A stretch of 64,000 bases of DNA from Dipteris shenzhenensis (Eukaryota; Polypodiophyta; Polypodiopsida; Gleicheniales). A model generated the notes under the pieces. The model worked only from the letters and a program-made list of their open reading frames with translations, was not told the DNA's origin and made no database searches. This document shows, piece after piece, positions 44,909 to 55,903 of the stretch (position 1 is its first letter; each line of letters begins with the position of its first letter). The stretch lies in NCBI GenBank assembly GCA_047967505.1, contig CM106540.1; one strand, given 5' to 3'. The translations under genes were made by a program, and so were the position numbers.

Positions 44909-44978
44909 TGTGAAGATAGTGGAGAGAAGGAAGGAGTCTCACTTGCAGCTTTCTCACATACACAATGGGGGAATACAC
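44909..44978 (-). repeat. 5' LTR of copia X, part before CACTA 3
   Basis: The first 70 bases match 40928 onward (TGTGAAGATAGTGG...GGGGAATACAC). The LTR is interrupted by CACTA 3 and continues at 52418. Confidence 0.9.
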
Positions 44979-44994
44979 CACAACAACACAAAGC

Positions 44995-45250
44995 AACTAT
45001 AGACGCGCTTGGTAGATGCGTAAAATAGCGAGCGTGTCTATAGGTGTTGCTTTAGTACAGGAATTATGGGTGCATCTAAATGCACGTCTAAAAGCTCGTC
45101 TATTTGCGCATAAATTACCGCATCTACGTGCGCATCTAAACTGAGAAAATACGGGCCCGTCTAACATCGCGTTTATTAGCGCGTCTATTTGCGCGTGTAT
45201 TAGCGCGTTTATTTTTGCGTTTACAGTAAGAATCAGACGTGCATTTAGAT
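44995..45250. repeat. Left subterminal GCGTCTA cluster of CACTA 3
   Basis: Many copies of GCGTCTA and its variants lie in both orientations (for example ATAGACGCGC, GCATCTAAATGCACGTCTA, GCGCGTCTATTTGCGCG). This is the usual layout of transposase-binding repeats in CACTA elements. Confidence 0.85.
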
Positions 45251-45432
45251 GCATAGATAGATGCAAACCAGAGAATACAGAAAGTGAGATTTTGGTGTAC
45301 ATCATTGCTTTCCAAACATTACCCATGATTACCAAAGCACATAATTTTTTACAAGCCCACATAACAAGAATTAAGTGAGATGAGGGGAATGAGACAATAT
45401 GTAAAATAGTTTTGCCAATATCAATTATGGGG

Positions 45433-48400
45433 CTATGGTTCAATCTCATCCTCAATGAGATCAACCCTTGCCAAACTATCTACTTCAAAATCCAAACAAG
45501 TGTTTAGATCTACAAATACATTCAACCCACTACTACTTGTGCCACACATGTGATCATCGAAATCAGCATCTCGAATGGTAGGCTCGTCCTCATGGGTAAT
45601 GGCCTCAATATCTATATCTCCTATCTCATGATCATCCTCCTCTCTCGTATCACGGTCATCATCACGTCCATGGCCATGATCATCCTCCATACACTCCATA
45701 TTAGTAAATGTACTATACATCACTTTGGAACGTGGCATAATAGGTATGACATGCCACCATCTATTATTATCCACCATTGGTTGATAGACAACCTAATTCA
45801 AACACAAATACAATCATGTTACTTTTCTTGCATCAAATATTTAAAAGTGAGTATTTTTATATGTGTGTATAGTACCTGTTCACATTGTTGCGCTAGTACT
45901 AGTGTGTCCTTCCTACTTTGCCAAAACTTTGTGGAGTCAATAGTTACAAAGCCACTTACATGGCGTTTGATTATTGCATTAGGGCCTCTTTCCACCACGT
46001 CCTTAAACCACTTTACATCCAAAACATACACAAAGAAGCGTCGAAAGTCAAGCATAATAATATCTTGGATTATGCCACAATAATCATCCATGGCTCCATT
46101 GGCTCCTTCAAAGCTAGCAATGACGCCGCAATCTTGTGTGTTTCTCTTATCATCAATCCGTTGTGTTCGAAAATGCTTTCCCTCACACCATATAGCATTG
46201 AACATAGTGCACTACACCAAAAGTCAATTAAATAAGCAATCTAAATTATTGAAAGCTCCTAACTTATGCATAACATTCTATATACTAACCTTGCTCATGC
46301 ATCCCTTAGCATACTCCCATTCTTCCATTGTGATATGCATCCCCTCATCTTTCTCTGCTTTCTCCATTTCATCAAGTAGCCAATCCACATGAATATCCTT
46401 TGGAAGTGCTCTTAGATACTGAGGGTATGGCACAGAGATCCGTGGTGTGTACGAAAGAGGGCCCTTTCTTCTTGTCTTCTTGCCTTTGCATCCTCGTATC
46501 TTGTCACCCATCTTTTCATCACATCACTATTACGCACACAAAAGAGGTTGATACTATTATGCAACTCTGTGTCTATTACTTTGTTGCGTCCTTTCCCTTG
46601 AGGCACAATAGAGGTCATCCTGCGGTCTTCATCATCTCTCCATAGTCGTGGGAGAGAGCTATCCACATCAACAAGAAACTCAGAAATATATACAAGTGAC
46701 TCTTGTACCAACCAACCCTCGGCCATGCTACCTTCGGGTCTTGCATTTTGTCTCACGAAGCCCTTTAAGGTCTTCATGAAGCGCTCCAGGAAGAACAACC
46801 ATTGTGCATGTATAGTACCACATATAGCAATCTCATCCACCAAATGCACTATGAGATGTAGTTGGCTTGTGAGAATAGAACATGGAAATGTCTCCTCCAC
46901 TAAACAAACCGCCTCCACTGACATAACTCGAGCATTCTAAAGCGTAGTGGGATCTATTTCCTTTGAGCTCACATACCTAGAAATGAAAAAGTATAGCATA
47001 TTAGCAATATGCATTCAAACTTGCACGGAGCATTGATATGCATCATATTTTGTATCATGTAAAGTACCTCACAAGCTCGCCCATCTTGTAAATACAATCT
47101 TTCACATCCTTCGATGCACTACGTGAAATGCTAGTAGGTAGTATGAACTGAACCCACGAGGAGGTGGTTGATTAGTTGCTTATAGCTATTCACTCACAAA
47201 TTTGAAAGGAAAAAGATATTATGCACATAAAATACATACATGGAGCATCTTGTGCCAATCATGAGATTTCAAGCCATATAATTGCTCTACACCTCTTTTC
47301 TTGCTCTTTGTAAAGGCTCCCTTCAAACACCTCATGCATCCAGTGGGAGTACGAATTGTAGTAATAGCGTGCTTCACCGTCGCTATCTCTAGCTTTGATA
47401 ACATCCACGGTGCACGAGGTAAAAAAACACACCCATTTGGTCTCTCTTGAGGCCAAGCTTCACGCATCCTCCCTATGGTATGTAGATCCTCCCTTATGCT
47501 TGCCGAATCTCGTGTCCCATTCAAATGCTCCCAAATGGTAGATGCCACATTCTTGAAGATATGCATGGGATCAAGCAAGTGATTGATCTTGAGGTGGGAC
47601 CAATATGGTAAACGATAAAAGATGGAGTATCTAAACAAAATAAAGTGTTAGCGGGCAATCTTTACTTTCAGCCAATATAGCCAATCTTTACTTCTAGCCA
47701 ATAGTTACAAACCCTTACCGGCTCATGCCAAGCGGTGGAGGAGTCGTGGAGCCATCCCAAATTCTCATCCAATCTCCCGCGGTGAGTGATTGTGGGAGGA
47801 CTTCATTCCAAGGGGCACCATGTCTAGGATGATCAGGTGGGAGAAATCGATGGTGATTCTCATAGATGACCTTATTCAATGCGTCTGCCCATGAGGCAAC
47901 TAGCGAAGGACCACAAACAGGACATGCATGGTAACCCGATGTAGTGAGACCTAAACAATAGATGCAATTAAGAGTGGAAGGTGGGTTTAGGGTGCCACAT
48001 CCTTTGCCTATTCATAATTAGAAATGCAATGCTTACCTGAACACTCGCCATAGCCTGGGAAGTCATGCATCGTCCACATCAAGACTGCTTTGTAGTTGAA
48101 GTCTCATGATGAGGGAGGCCTGCTCACATCATGCACCTCGATACCTCTCCAAAGTATCTCTAGCTCGTCAATCAAAGGCTCCAAATAAACATCAGGGTTT
48201 TTGACTTTATGTTTCCCTGGAATTAGAAGGGACAGCATAACATGTCCTTTCTTAATAGCCATAGAGGGTGGAAGATTGTAATTCACCAATACCACTGGCC
48301 ATACATTGTAAGACGTGCTTTTGAGACCAAATGGATTCACACCGTCCATACCCAATCCAAGTCTCAAGCTCCTAGGTTCTTCCTTGAAGCTTGGCCATGT

Positions 48401-49494
48401 GTCTTCAATATGCTTCCATGCAGGAGAGTTTGCGGGAGTTCTCTACTTGCCATCGGTTGATCGATGGGAGGAATGCCATGACATGAGCTCTGCAATAGAT
48501 TTGCACTTGAACGTATGTTGGATGTGAGGGATTATGGGAAAATGTCGCAATACCTTACGAGGCACGTCCAAGGTTTTGAGATCTGCTCTATATCTTGCCT
48601 CTCCACAAGTAGGACACTCTCTTGCATCCTTATGTAGTCCACGAAACAAACTTGCAATCGTTGACATGCATGGATGTGCTTGTAATCTAATCCTCCAAGA
48701 GAGGTCACATGTTGCCTTGCCATATCGCTTGAGGTCGGTAGTTTATTCTCCCTTGGAAGCATTTTACACAATAGCCTACACGTGAAGACCATAAATGAGG
48801 AAAAGCATTCGAGTAATTGACCCACTAGCATAATTCACCATGTTTGCAAAATAGACTTTAAAGCTTACTTGAGTAATGCATTCAAACTTGCATTTCTCCA
48901 TCCATAGATGGTTTGCAAGTTTAGTAACTCAAGGGAGGCATGTAGAACAGAGAGTGTGCACCCCTCAAATAGTGGAGTCGATGTTGCAGTAAAAAGATCA
49001 TCCTGCTCCATGCTATCATCCCTCCCTTGATGGACATATAAATCCCGCACCATATCATCAAACACCTCCTCCTCCACAGCTTCATGAGGTAATGGCGGAG
49101 GGCTGCTATCACCATCACTCCATGCATCCGTAACGGTCCCTCCTGAAGATCCCACCTCATATCGCCGACGCTTCGCCTCCTCACGGCGAGCATAGGGCAA
49201 CATATGCAGGTGTGGCACTACATCATGTATCAAATTAAAACGGGATCATAACTCAAACATATGAACACCCATAGGTATCTCAATCAACCTTAACTTACAA
49301 ACTCTTACCCTGTTTACGGTCACATCCCATTCTCCATACTTTGAGATATGATTGAGTGTAATCCTACGTGCACAATACATGTTTCCTCGACATCGATCAC
49401 ACAGACATTTGATTTTTTGCTCCAACCACATTTCGCGATGGTGGATACAGAGGGATTCATCCTCACTGGAGCTAAATGTTGAAGATGAAGACAT
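45433..49494 (-). pseudogene. TNP2-like transposase gene of CACTA 3
   Basis: Exon 1 (49494-49299, MSSSSTFSSSEDESLCIHHR... with C-L-C-D-R-C) joins exon 2 (49217 down) in frame through a GTAAGT donor. Then come the HACQ zinc region and CPTCGEARYRADLK (48.7-48.5 kb), LGLGMDGVNPFGLKSTSYN and LLIPGKHKVKNPDVYLEPLI (48367-48104), FPGYGECSG (48.06 kb), a YWSHLKINHLLDPMHIF block (47.6 kb), DUF4218 (46924-46412, ARPEGSMAEGWLVQESLVYI), DUF4216 (46205-45819) and a C-terminal acidic segment ending at 45433. Disabling changes are a net frame shift near 48670, an in-frame TAG near 48445 after STDGK, and a TGA after RPPSS at about 48104. In working elements this protein cuts the DNA; this copy cannot. Confidence 0.88.
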
Positions 49495-49780
49495 CCTACA
49501 AACAAACAACCCACCAAATTTGCTCTTCTTCAAATGTTTAATTTTAAACTCTGTGGCACGTCTAAAGGCACATCTAATAGTGCGTCTACAATCGCATCTA
49601 AACGTGCGTCTAAATGCGCATCTACTCTATGTATTTAGACGCGCCTATAGATGCGCTATTAGATGTGATTATAGACGTGGCTTTTAAACCTACTTTTTAG
49701 CGCGCTCGCTTTGCTTTTCTTCACATTACTTATACTTTGCACGGCTTGCTTCCTTCCTTATTAGCAGATCCATCGTTTCG
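49495..49780. promoter_or_regulatory. Bidirectional promoter with GCGTCTA cluster
   Basis: This short interval between the TNP2-like start and the probable first TNPA-like exon holds about ten GCGTCTA or TAGACGC variants (49555-49690). The motif is the same as at the element's ends. That suggests the element's DNA-binding protein could regulate its own genes, as described for other CACTA elements; here it is inferred. Confidence 0.5.
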
Positions 49781-51823
49781 ATGCTTAAGAGAAAGGCTCC
49801 CATACTTACTTCCAAGCTTTCACTTAAGAGGAAGGCACCCACACTTACTTCTAAGCTTAAAGGAGAGGAGGACGAACAAGGAGGAGAAGCAACTTTGAAA
49901 AAGAAAGAAGAACCTTCCATACCTCTATCCAAGTAAGTCTTTTTGCAATTGATCTTGTTTGGAAGTTTGCTCTCTTTAGATTTGTACTTTCTCGTATCCA
50001 AGAAGTGCATGATCTGGGTATCAGTGTCACGTTTGTGTGTCGGGCGCAATGTCCTTTTCTACTTTTAGAAATCTCGTCTGTCGAAACGCGTCTATAGGCG
50101 CGTCTCAGAGCGCGTCTAAAAGTGCGTATACAGGCATGTCTAAACGCGTGTCTAGTTGTTTGCAGACACAGACAGACACGTCGATAAATGCTCTGTAGGA
50201 CGCTCTATTAGACACTCTGTTAGACACTCTGTTAGATGCTCTGTTAGATGCTCTATTAGACGCGTCTATAGACGTGTAAATCAGACGCGTCTATAGACGC
50301 ACTCCGACAGTAAGCCTCTCTTTCCTTTCCCTTTCTTCTTAGCTCATCAGTAATAGATTTTTTTCCTTTTTTCCAGTTCAACATGTGGCCAGGAAGCACT
50401 TCCAGCTCACCTAATCCCCAGGAATCTATTTGGAAGGACTTATATAACCTTTTAGGGCACCCTCCTAGTCTTGCGGAGTTATACGGGTATATGATGGGTA
50501 CTCTAAACACTCCCCAGGAGTCGGCACTACAGACTCCAAACCACCCCACACCACCTAAGATCACCCCAGCAGAGTCAGCACAGCCGTCTTATGCCCCTTC
50601 TTATGCCCCTTCCCCCATGCCGTCTTATGTCCCTTCTGCCATCCCGTCTTATGCCCCTTCCCCCATGCCGTCAGGAGGTCCTTCTGTCTCGCAAAGCTAT
50701 CGACGTACTCCTGTGCCATCGAGACTTGGTTCTCTAGCTATGAGTGGTCAGCATAGTCCTGTGCAGTCTCCAGCTACGAGTGGCTAGCGTACGAGCTCGA
50801 CACGACAGGGTAGCAGGCATAGTAGCAGGGAGAGTGGTCGGGGATGCATGGCACAGTGCTTTGGGCCATATGGCGGTGGGGAGGATGATGATTCAGATGA
50901 TTTAGACGTGCCTCCGAGTGATGGTACGATTTATTATGACATCACTCAGACAGGAGGCATCTTGATGGATGCGCGGGGGAAGGACATCATGGCCTTCATG
51001 TGCTCTGTAATTGCTAACAATTATAGAGATTGCTTTATCCACTACAAAGACCACCCAAAGAGGTTGGCTAATGAGACCCTCGCTGCTGTTCGCTCTAGGT
51101 ATCCTAACCCCCCCAATCACCAGTTCACAGATAAATGGGCCAAGTCAAAGATTGTTACGATACTTGGCAATAAAAGATCTTCGCTTAAAGAGGCAGGCAC
51201 TAGCGGAGCTTGCCAGGCTTGAGGCAGGTCAACCACCAAGGGGCCCACCCCACACCACTCACAAGCATGAGTGGAAGAAGGCAATGAAGTCAGCGAGGGA
51301 GGACCCCAATTTGCAGCACGTGGAGGCATGGAGGATCCAGATGGAGGAATATGGAAGCGCGCATTTTGGAGCAGGGGGTGTTGAATCATGGGAGGCCCAA
51401 TTTGTAAGTATCGATCTCAAATTATATTGCTTATGTAGTTTATTAGGATGTTGTTTCTTTGTACTAATCCCTCCGCAAAGTGTGTCGTCATGCAGCTTGA
51501 GATCGTGGGCAGATACCCTACTCCTGTGGAGACAGCCTACCACTGCCACCATCGCAGAGGAGATACATGGAGGCACTTCTATGATGATGGGTTGATTACT
51601 AAGGAGCAGTATAGCCGGGCTACTGGAGCGGCCCCCGAGTTATTTGAAAGTAATTAAATAATGCCAAAATTATAAGTAAAGATTTGATTTTTCATACATT
51701 AATATATGTTGTCCCTTGTTTACAGGCCCGTGCACAAGACGATGACGAAGAGGAGGAAGGAGGCGCAGAAGGGAGCATAGAAGGGAGCGTGGAAGGGAGC
51801 AAGGACCTGGAGAACATAGATTA
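49781..51823 (+). pseudogene. TNPA-like (Transposase_24-type) gene of CACTA 3
   Basis: Probable exon 1 (49781-49931) encodes MLKRKAPILTSKLSLKRKAP, which looks like a nuclear localisation signal, and ends in a GTAAGT donor. Its phase does not join cleanly to exon 2, so the link is uncertain. Exon 2 (from 50383) is rich in Pro, Ser and Tyr (PSYAPSPMPSYVPSAIPS), is broken by TAG at 50785-50787, and continues with DGTIYYDITQTGGILMDARG. A frame shift near 51188 precedes LAELARLEAGQPPRGPPHTT. A GTAAGT intron (51404-51495) joins WEAQF to LEIVGRYPTPVETAYHCHHR, the hallmark of plant Ptta/En-Spm transposase-24 proteins. An acidic last exon (51727-51823) follows. Such proteins bind subterminal repeats. 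Non-functional as it stands. Confidence 0.75.
50060..50310. repeat. Internal GCGTCTA cluster of CACTA 3
   Basis: At least a dozen GCGTCTA-type motifs (GCGTCTATAGGCGCGTCTC, GACGCGTCTATAGACG) lie in the interval between TNPA-like exons 1 and 2. A tandem GACACTCTGTTA subrepeat lies in the middle. Confidence 0.8.
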
Positions 51824-52139
51824 GTCGTACAAGTAGTGCTAGCTACTCTTTTTTGTACTTAAAGCCGCTGGCTTGGCTTCGTGCCTCTTGTATATACACT
51901 CCTCTTATTTTTTGTACTTGAAGCCACATGACGTGGCTTAGCTTCATGCTATATGTATATACAAGCACTTTTTGAGCTTTCAATTTTATTGCGTTTTGGA
52001 GTTGTAATGTTTTATTTGGAATTGTAATTAAAATGCGATTGGCTGCAAGAATTGAATTACACAATGTGGATATGGGATTCTTGTAACTATATAGCAAACA
52101 CAACATACACAGCATTTTGTAAAAAATTTTTAAAAAAAA

Positions 52140-52405
52140 AAGCACGTCTATCAGTGCGTTTTAAAACGCATCTATATATGCGTCTGTCTGTTCGACTTGC
52201 GTCTATATTTGCATCTATAAAAACGTTTATAAGCGCATCTATTTAAGCATCTAACTACGCGTCTATATGCGTGTGTGTTTGATATATAGACACGCAATTA
52301 GACACGGGTCTCCAGACGTGAAAATAGATGCGCAAATAGACACGCCCATAAGTTTTTTATTTAGTTCAGTAAACGCGTCTGTGCACGCGTCTATGGGTGC
52401 TTTGT
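52140..52405. repeat. Right subterminal GCGTCTA cluster of CACTA 3
   Basis: This mirrors the left end with repeats such as GCGTCTATATGCGTG and ACGCGTCTGTGCACGCGTC, ending at the terminal inverted repeat. Confidence 0.85.
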
Positions 52406-52417
52406 CTTGTTGTCCAC

Positions 52418-52694
52418 ACAAAGGTGGAGGCTAAAAACAGTTTTCCTCTTCTTAGTTGTGAAAGCCAAAAGAACTCTAGTACAAAGAAATAGAAGAACCC
52501 TATAGGTGGGTCTAACCAAACTCAGTTAACTAAGGCGGCATACTAACTAAGCCACGAACTAGAGTACATAAGGATAGCTGTCATCCAGCTATTATTCATG
52601 GGCGGTGTACCAACCGCATCTGCAGCTAACAAGTCGGTGACATAAATGCATAATGGTCACCCTGGCATATCACGAGTGGATCTTGATATCTCAA
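52418..52694 (-). repeat. 5' LTR of copia X, part after CACTA 3
   Basis: This continues the X LTR (ACAAAGGTGGAGGC...) to about GATATCTCA. It lacks the last few bases of the usual GATATCTGAACA end and is followed at once by copia Y pol. Confidence 0.85.
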
Positions 52695-54034
52695 ATGCTC
52701 CATAAAGACCTCCTCTTACAAATCACCACATGTAGGAAGGCATTCTTTACATCCATCTAATGTAAAGACCATCCCTTTGATGCAGCCATAGCAATGACTG
52801 CTCTTACGGTTGCCATCCTTGCAACCGAACTGAATGTTTCTTCATAATCAATGCCATATGTCTGTGCATACCCCTTGACAACTAATCTTGCCTTGTATGT
52901 GTTCACAGAACCATCTGTATTGTGCTTCACCTTATAAACCCACTTATAGCCAATTGCATTCTTGTCTTTAAGAAAGGCACCAATTCCCATGTAGCATTTG
53001 CTTCCAAGGCATCCATTTCTTCATCCATGGCTTTCTCCCATTTTTTATTTTCCCATGGCTTGCTCAAAAAAAGTGGGTTCTGGTTCATGTATCACTTTGA
53101 CCATATAGGCATAGTGAATGGCTATAAATCCATCATATTTCAGCCTATCCACAGGATACCTAGCTCTGGTAGACCTGCGCAAAATAGGCTCACTTCCATG
53201 TGCTCTCAAAACATCCCTGGTCTTCCTTACTCCAAGTGTAACAATAGAAGGAATACCCAACTCATCATCAATGCTCTGTTCTGAGCCACTGGATTCACCA
53301 TCCACATAAGAGTGACCTACATTCACATCAAACATGGGCTGATCTACCTTCTCTTTTCCTTTTCGTGATACCTACATACCACTATCTCCATTTCTTTGAG
53401 GAGATTCTCTTGATCTCAATCTGCCTGTCCATGGCAAAGTATGTGAACCACTGCTAGAGGACACTGCAAGTCCACTAATATTTTGTGATTGTTGTTGTGA
53501 ATTCTGTGCAGCATTACCATTTTGTGCATCTACATCATCATTCACAATTATTGGTTTATATACTGCTCATCTCATCAGAAACAACATCTCTGCTCACTAT
53601 AAACTTACGAGTAGAAGGGTTATAGCATCTATACCCTTTCTGCTACAGAGAATAACCAATAAAGATGCACTTCTCAGCTTTTGGATCCAACTTGGACCTC
53701 AACTCATCTAGCACATGAACATAGGCAATGCAACAAAAAATTGTCAAATGAGAAATATTTGGTTTCCTACCAATATACATCTCCTTTGGCGTCATGCCAT
53801 GTATTGCTACAGTGGGAGTCTTGTTCATTATGTAAAGTGCTGTAGCAACTTCTTCAGCCCAATAATAATATGGTAGGTTTTTTTGATTTAGCATGGCCCG
53901 AGATACCTCTCCAATATGCTTGTTTTTCCTTTCTGCAAGTCCATTTTGCTGTGGGGTATGACTGCATGAATATTGCTACTTTATGCCATGCTCATGCAGG
54001 AACCTTGCAAACTCATTTGAGAGGTACTCTCCCC
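52695..54034 (-). pseudogene. Copia Y, 5' part of pol
   Basis: Y resumes at TGCTCCATAAAGACC, which continues the GGCTGCT break at 40927. Minus-strand frames show reverse transcriptase (AIGYKWVYKVKHNTDGSV, IDYEETFSSVARMATVRAV), the pol linker (53335-53045, RSTRARYPVDRLKYDGF) and integrase (53894-53643, NYYWAE-like then YIMNKTPTVAIHGM). Stops are frequent. It ends abruptly inside integrase at the Z LTR. No gag remains. Confidence 0.85.
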
Positions 54035-55045
54035 TATTGAGATATCGAGCTCCACTCGTGATATGCCAGGGTGACTGTTGTGCATTTATGTCACCGACTT
54101 GTTAGTTGCAGATGTGGTTGGTACACTGCCCATGAATAATAGCTGGATGACGGATATCCTTATCTACTCTAGTTCGTGGCTCAATTAGTATGCCACCTTA
54201 GTTAGCTGAGTTTGGTTTGAGACCCACATATAGGGTTCTTCTATTTCTTTGTACTTGAGTTCTTTTGGCTTTCACAACTAAGAAGAGGAAAACTGTTTTC
54301 ATTCTCCACCTTTGTGTGTATTCCCCCATTGTGTATGTGAGAAAGCCGCAAGTGAGATTCCTTCCCTCTCTCCCACTATCTTCACATGGTATCATAGCCT
54401 GGTTCATGATAAGGAGCTCAAGAAAGCAAACCAAGTTCGCGGTGTCCTGGTAAGAGGACTAGTGTTGCTTTCCTTTTTCGAGTTTGGGAGCAAATCTCTG
54501 CAGGTAGCACAGCCGGAAGTGCAAGAGTGCACTGTCTCAGATTGAGATGCCCTTCGTGGTGTGGCAAGAGGGCAGTATATGCTCTTTTGTGATTCGAGGC
54601 CATTTTGGGGCCCGTTTTGAAGGCAGAAGTTCTTCGCAGGCACTCAGAAAAAGGCCCTGTTTTTTGCTATGCGGCCACTACTCTGCAGGTCGGTGAAAAG
54701 TTGCCACAAAAATTGCATTATATGCCTTTGCGCAGAGATATTGGGAGTTGCAGAATCATCCTTGTTGCTTGGTGATGCAAAATCGTCACTAGGAAGTGAC
54801 TGTGTGGTCAAATACCACTTTCCTCAGTTTTGCAGATCTACCCGTGTGAGGCAAAAGCTTTGTTTTTTGCAATAACAGAATATTTTGCAGTGTTCTGTAA
54901 TGGCGCTTGATTCTCTTTCACAGATTGTCACTGAAAAGCTTGACAAGAACAACTTCCAGGCATGGAAGTTCAGAATGACGAATTTCCTTATGGGAAAAGG
55001 CTATTGGGAGTTCATTAGAGGAAATGAAGAAGAACCAATTCTTCC
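54035..55045 (+). mobile_element. Copia Z: 5' LTR, leader and gag start, inverted
   Basis: The LTR (54035-54386) is the reverse orientation of the X/Y LTR and ends CTTCACA. It is followed by a primer site (54387-54399, TGGTATCATAGCC), a leader of about 500 bases, and a gag start at 54900 (MALDSLSQIVTEKLDKNN, FQAWKFRMTNFLMGKGYWEF) nearly the same as the gag of the 2415-7853 element. The frame leaves homology near 55045. The rest of Z is gone. Confidence 0.8.
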
Positions 55046-55903
55046 TAATGTTAAGGCACACCTCTTGCTAGGCACAGTGCCACATCATCACTGCATGTGA
55101 CTCACAGTGACACATCATCATTGAGCACCATTTGCACTCCTTTTGCCCCTCCACCTAGATCAAGTCATATCTCTTGATCCAGGAAGAATTTGAGGGCACT
55201 CCAAAAAGGAAAGTTGCTTGTTTTTTTGTGCTCTACACGCTCATCACATCACGTGCACACTTCGACGCAAGTTACACTCACATTTGAGCCTCGTCAACAA
55301 AACCACTTCCTTTATGCACATTTGCCTCTACATCGACGCATCTAACCTAGCACTTAAAAAGAACAAAAGAAAAGGAATTATTTGTTGCTCTTTCATCGAT
55401 CGAGGGTTGGTTTAGATCTAGATCAGAGTAGACTAGATCGCCATAGAGGGGACGCTTTAAATTTCCCCAAGTTGCCAATCTAAGCCATGCCCGAAATTCC
55501 TGACTAGTACCTACTCGGAGTCAGTCCATACGCTCACATCCGATTTCACATCATTACATTACCTGAAACCTTACATTCATCAGTTCAGTGAGCAGACTTC
55601 AGAGTACAGAGGCATTGCAGATTGGTTCAGTGGGCAGATAGCACTTGATTTCACACACACATGCCATCATTGTAAAGCCTATTCGGCTATCTCACGGCAT
55701 TGTGCACATCATTTTTCAGCCTTGTAAAGCCTCTTGGCTATTCCTGGCATCATTGCCACAAGCCTTGTAACACAGATCAGATTTTATATACTGCAGTTCT
55801 ATCTTCACCGACAGTACAGAGTATTCACTTGGCATCTTCAGTGTATTTGCAATTGATTCATACAAAGTTTTTTAGGACACTTTTTGAGTACATTGTTTGC
55901 ACC
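55046..55903 (+). other. Leader-like sequence before copia W
   Basis: No gene is seen. The 5' LTR and primer site expected for W are not recognisable, so this is either the W leader after truncation or unrelated filler between Z and W. Confidence 0.35.

Larger units (their letters stand above)
44979..52414. mobile_element. CACTA-superfamily DNA transposon 3
   Basis: The element starts CACAACAACACAAAGCA. Its inverted right end reads GACAACAAGACAAAGCA, with similarity continuing through ATAGACGCG. CAC is present on both sides (44976-44978 and 52415-52417). Taking out the element and one CAC restores the LTR sequence of copia X exactly (compare 40985-41005). The 7.4-kb element has a TNP2-type gene on the minus strand and a TNPA-like gene on the plus strand, diverging from a shared promoter near 49.6 kb. 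GCGTCTA-type motifs cluster at both ends. Both genes carry disabling changes. Confidence 0.93.
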
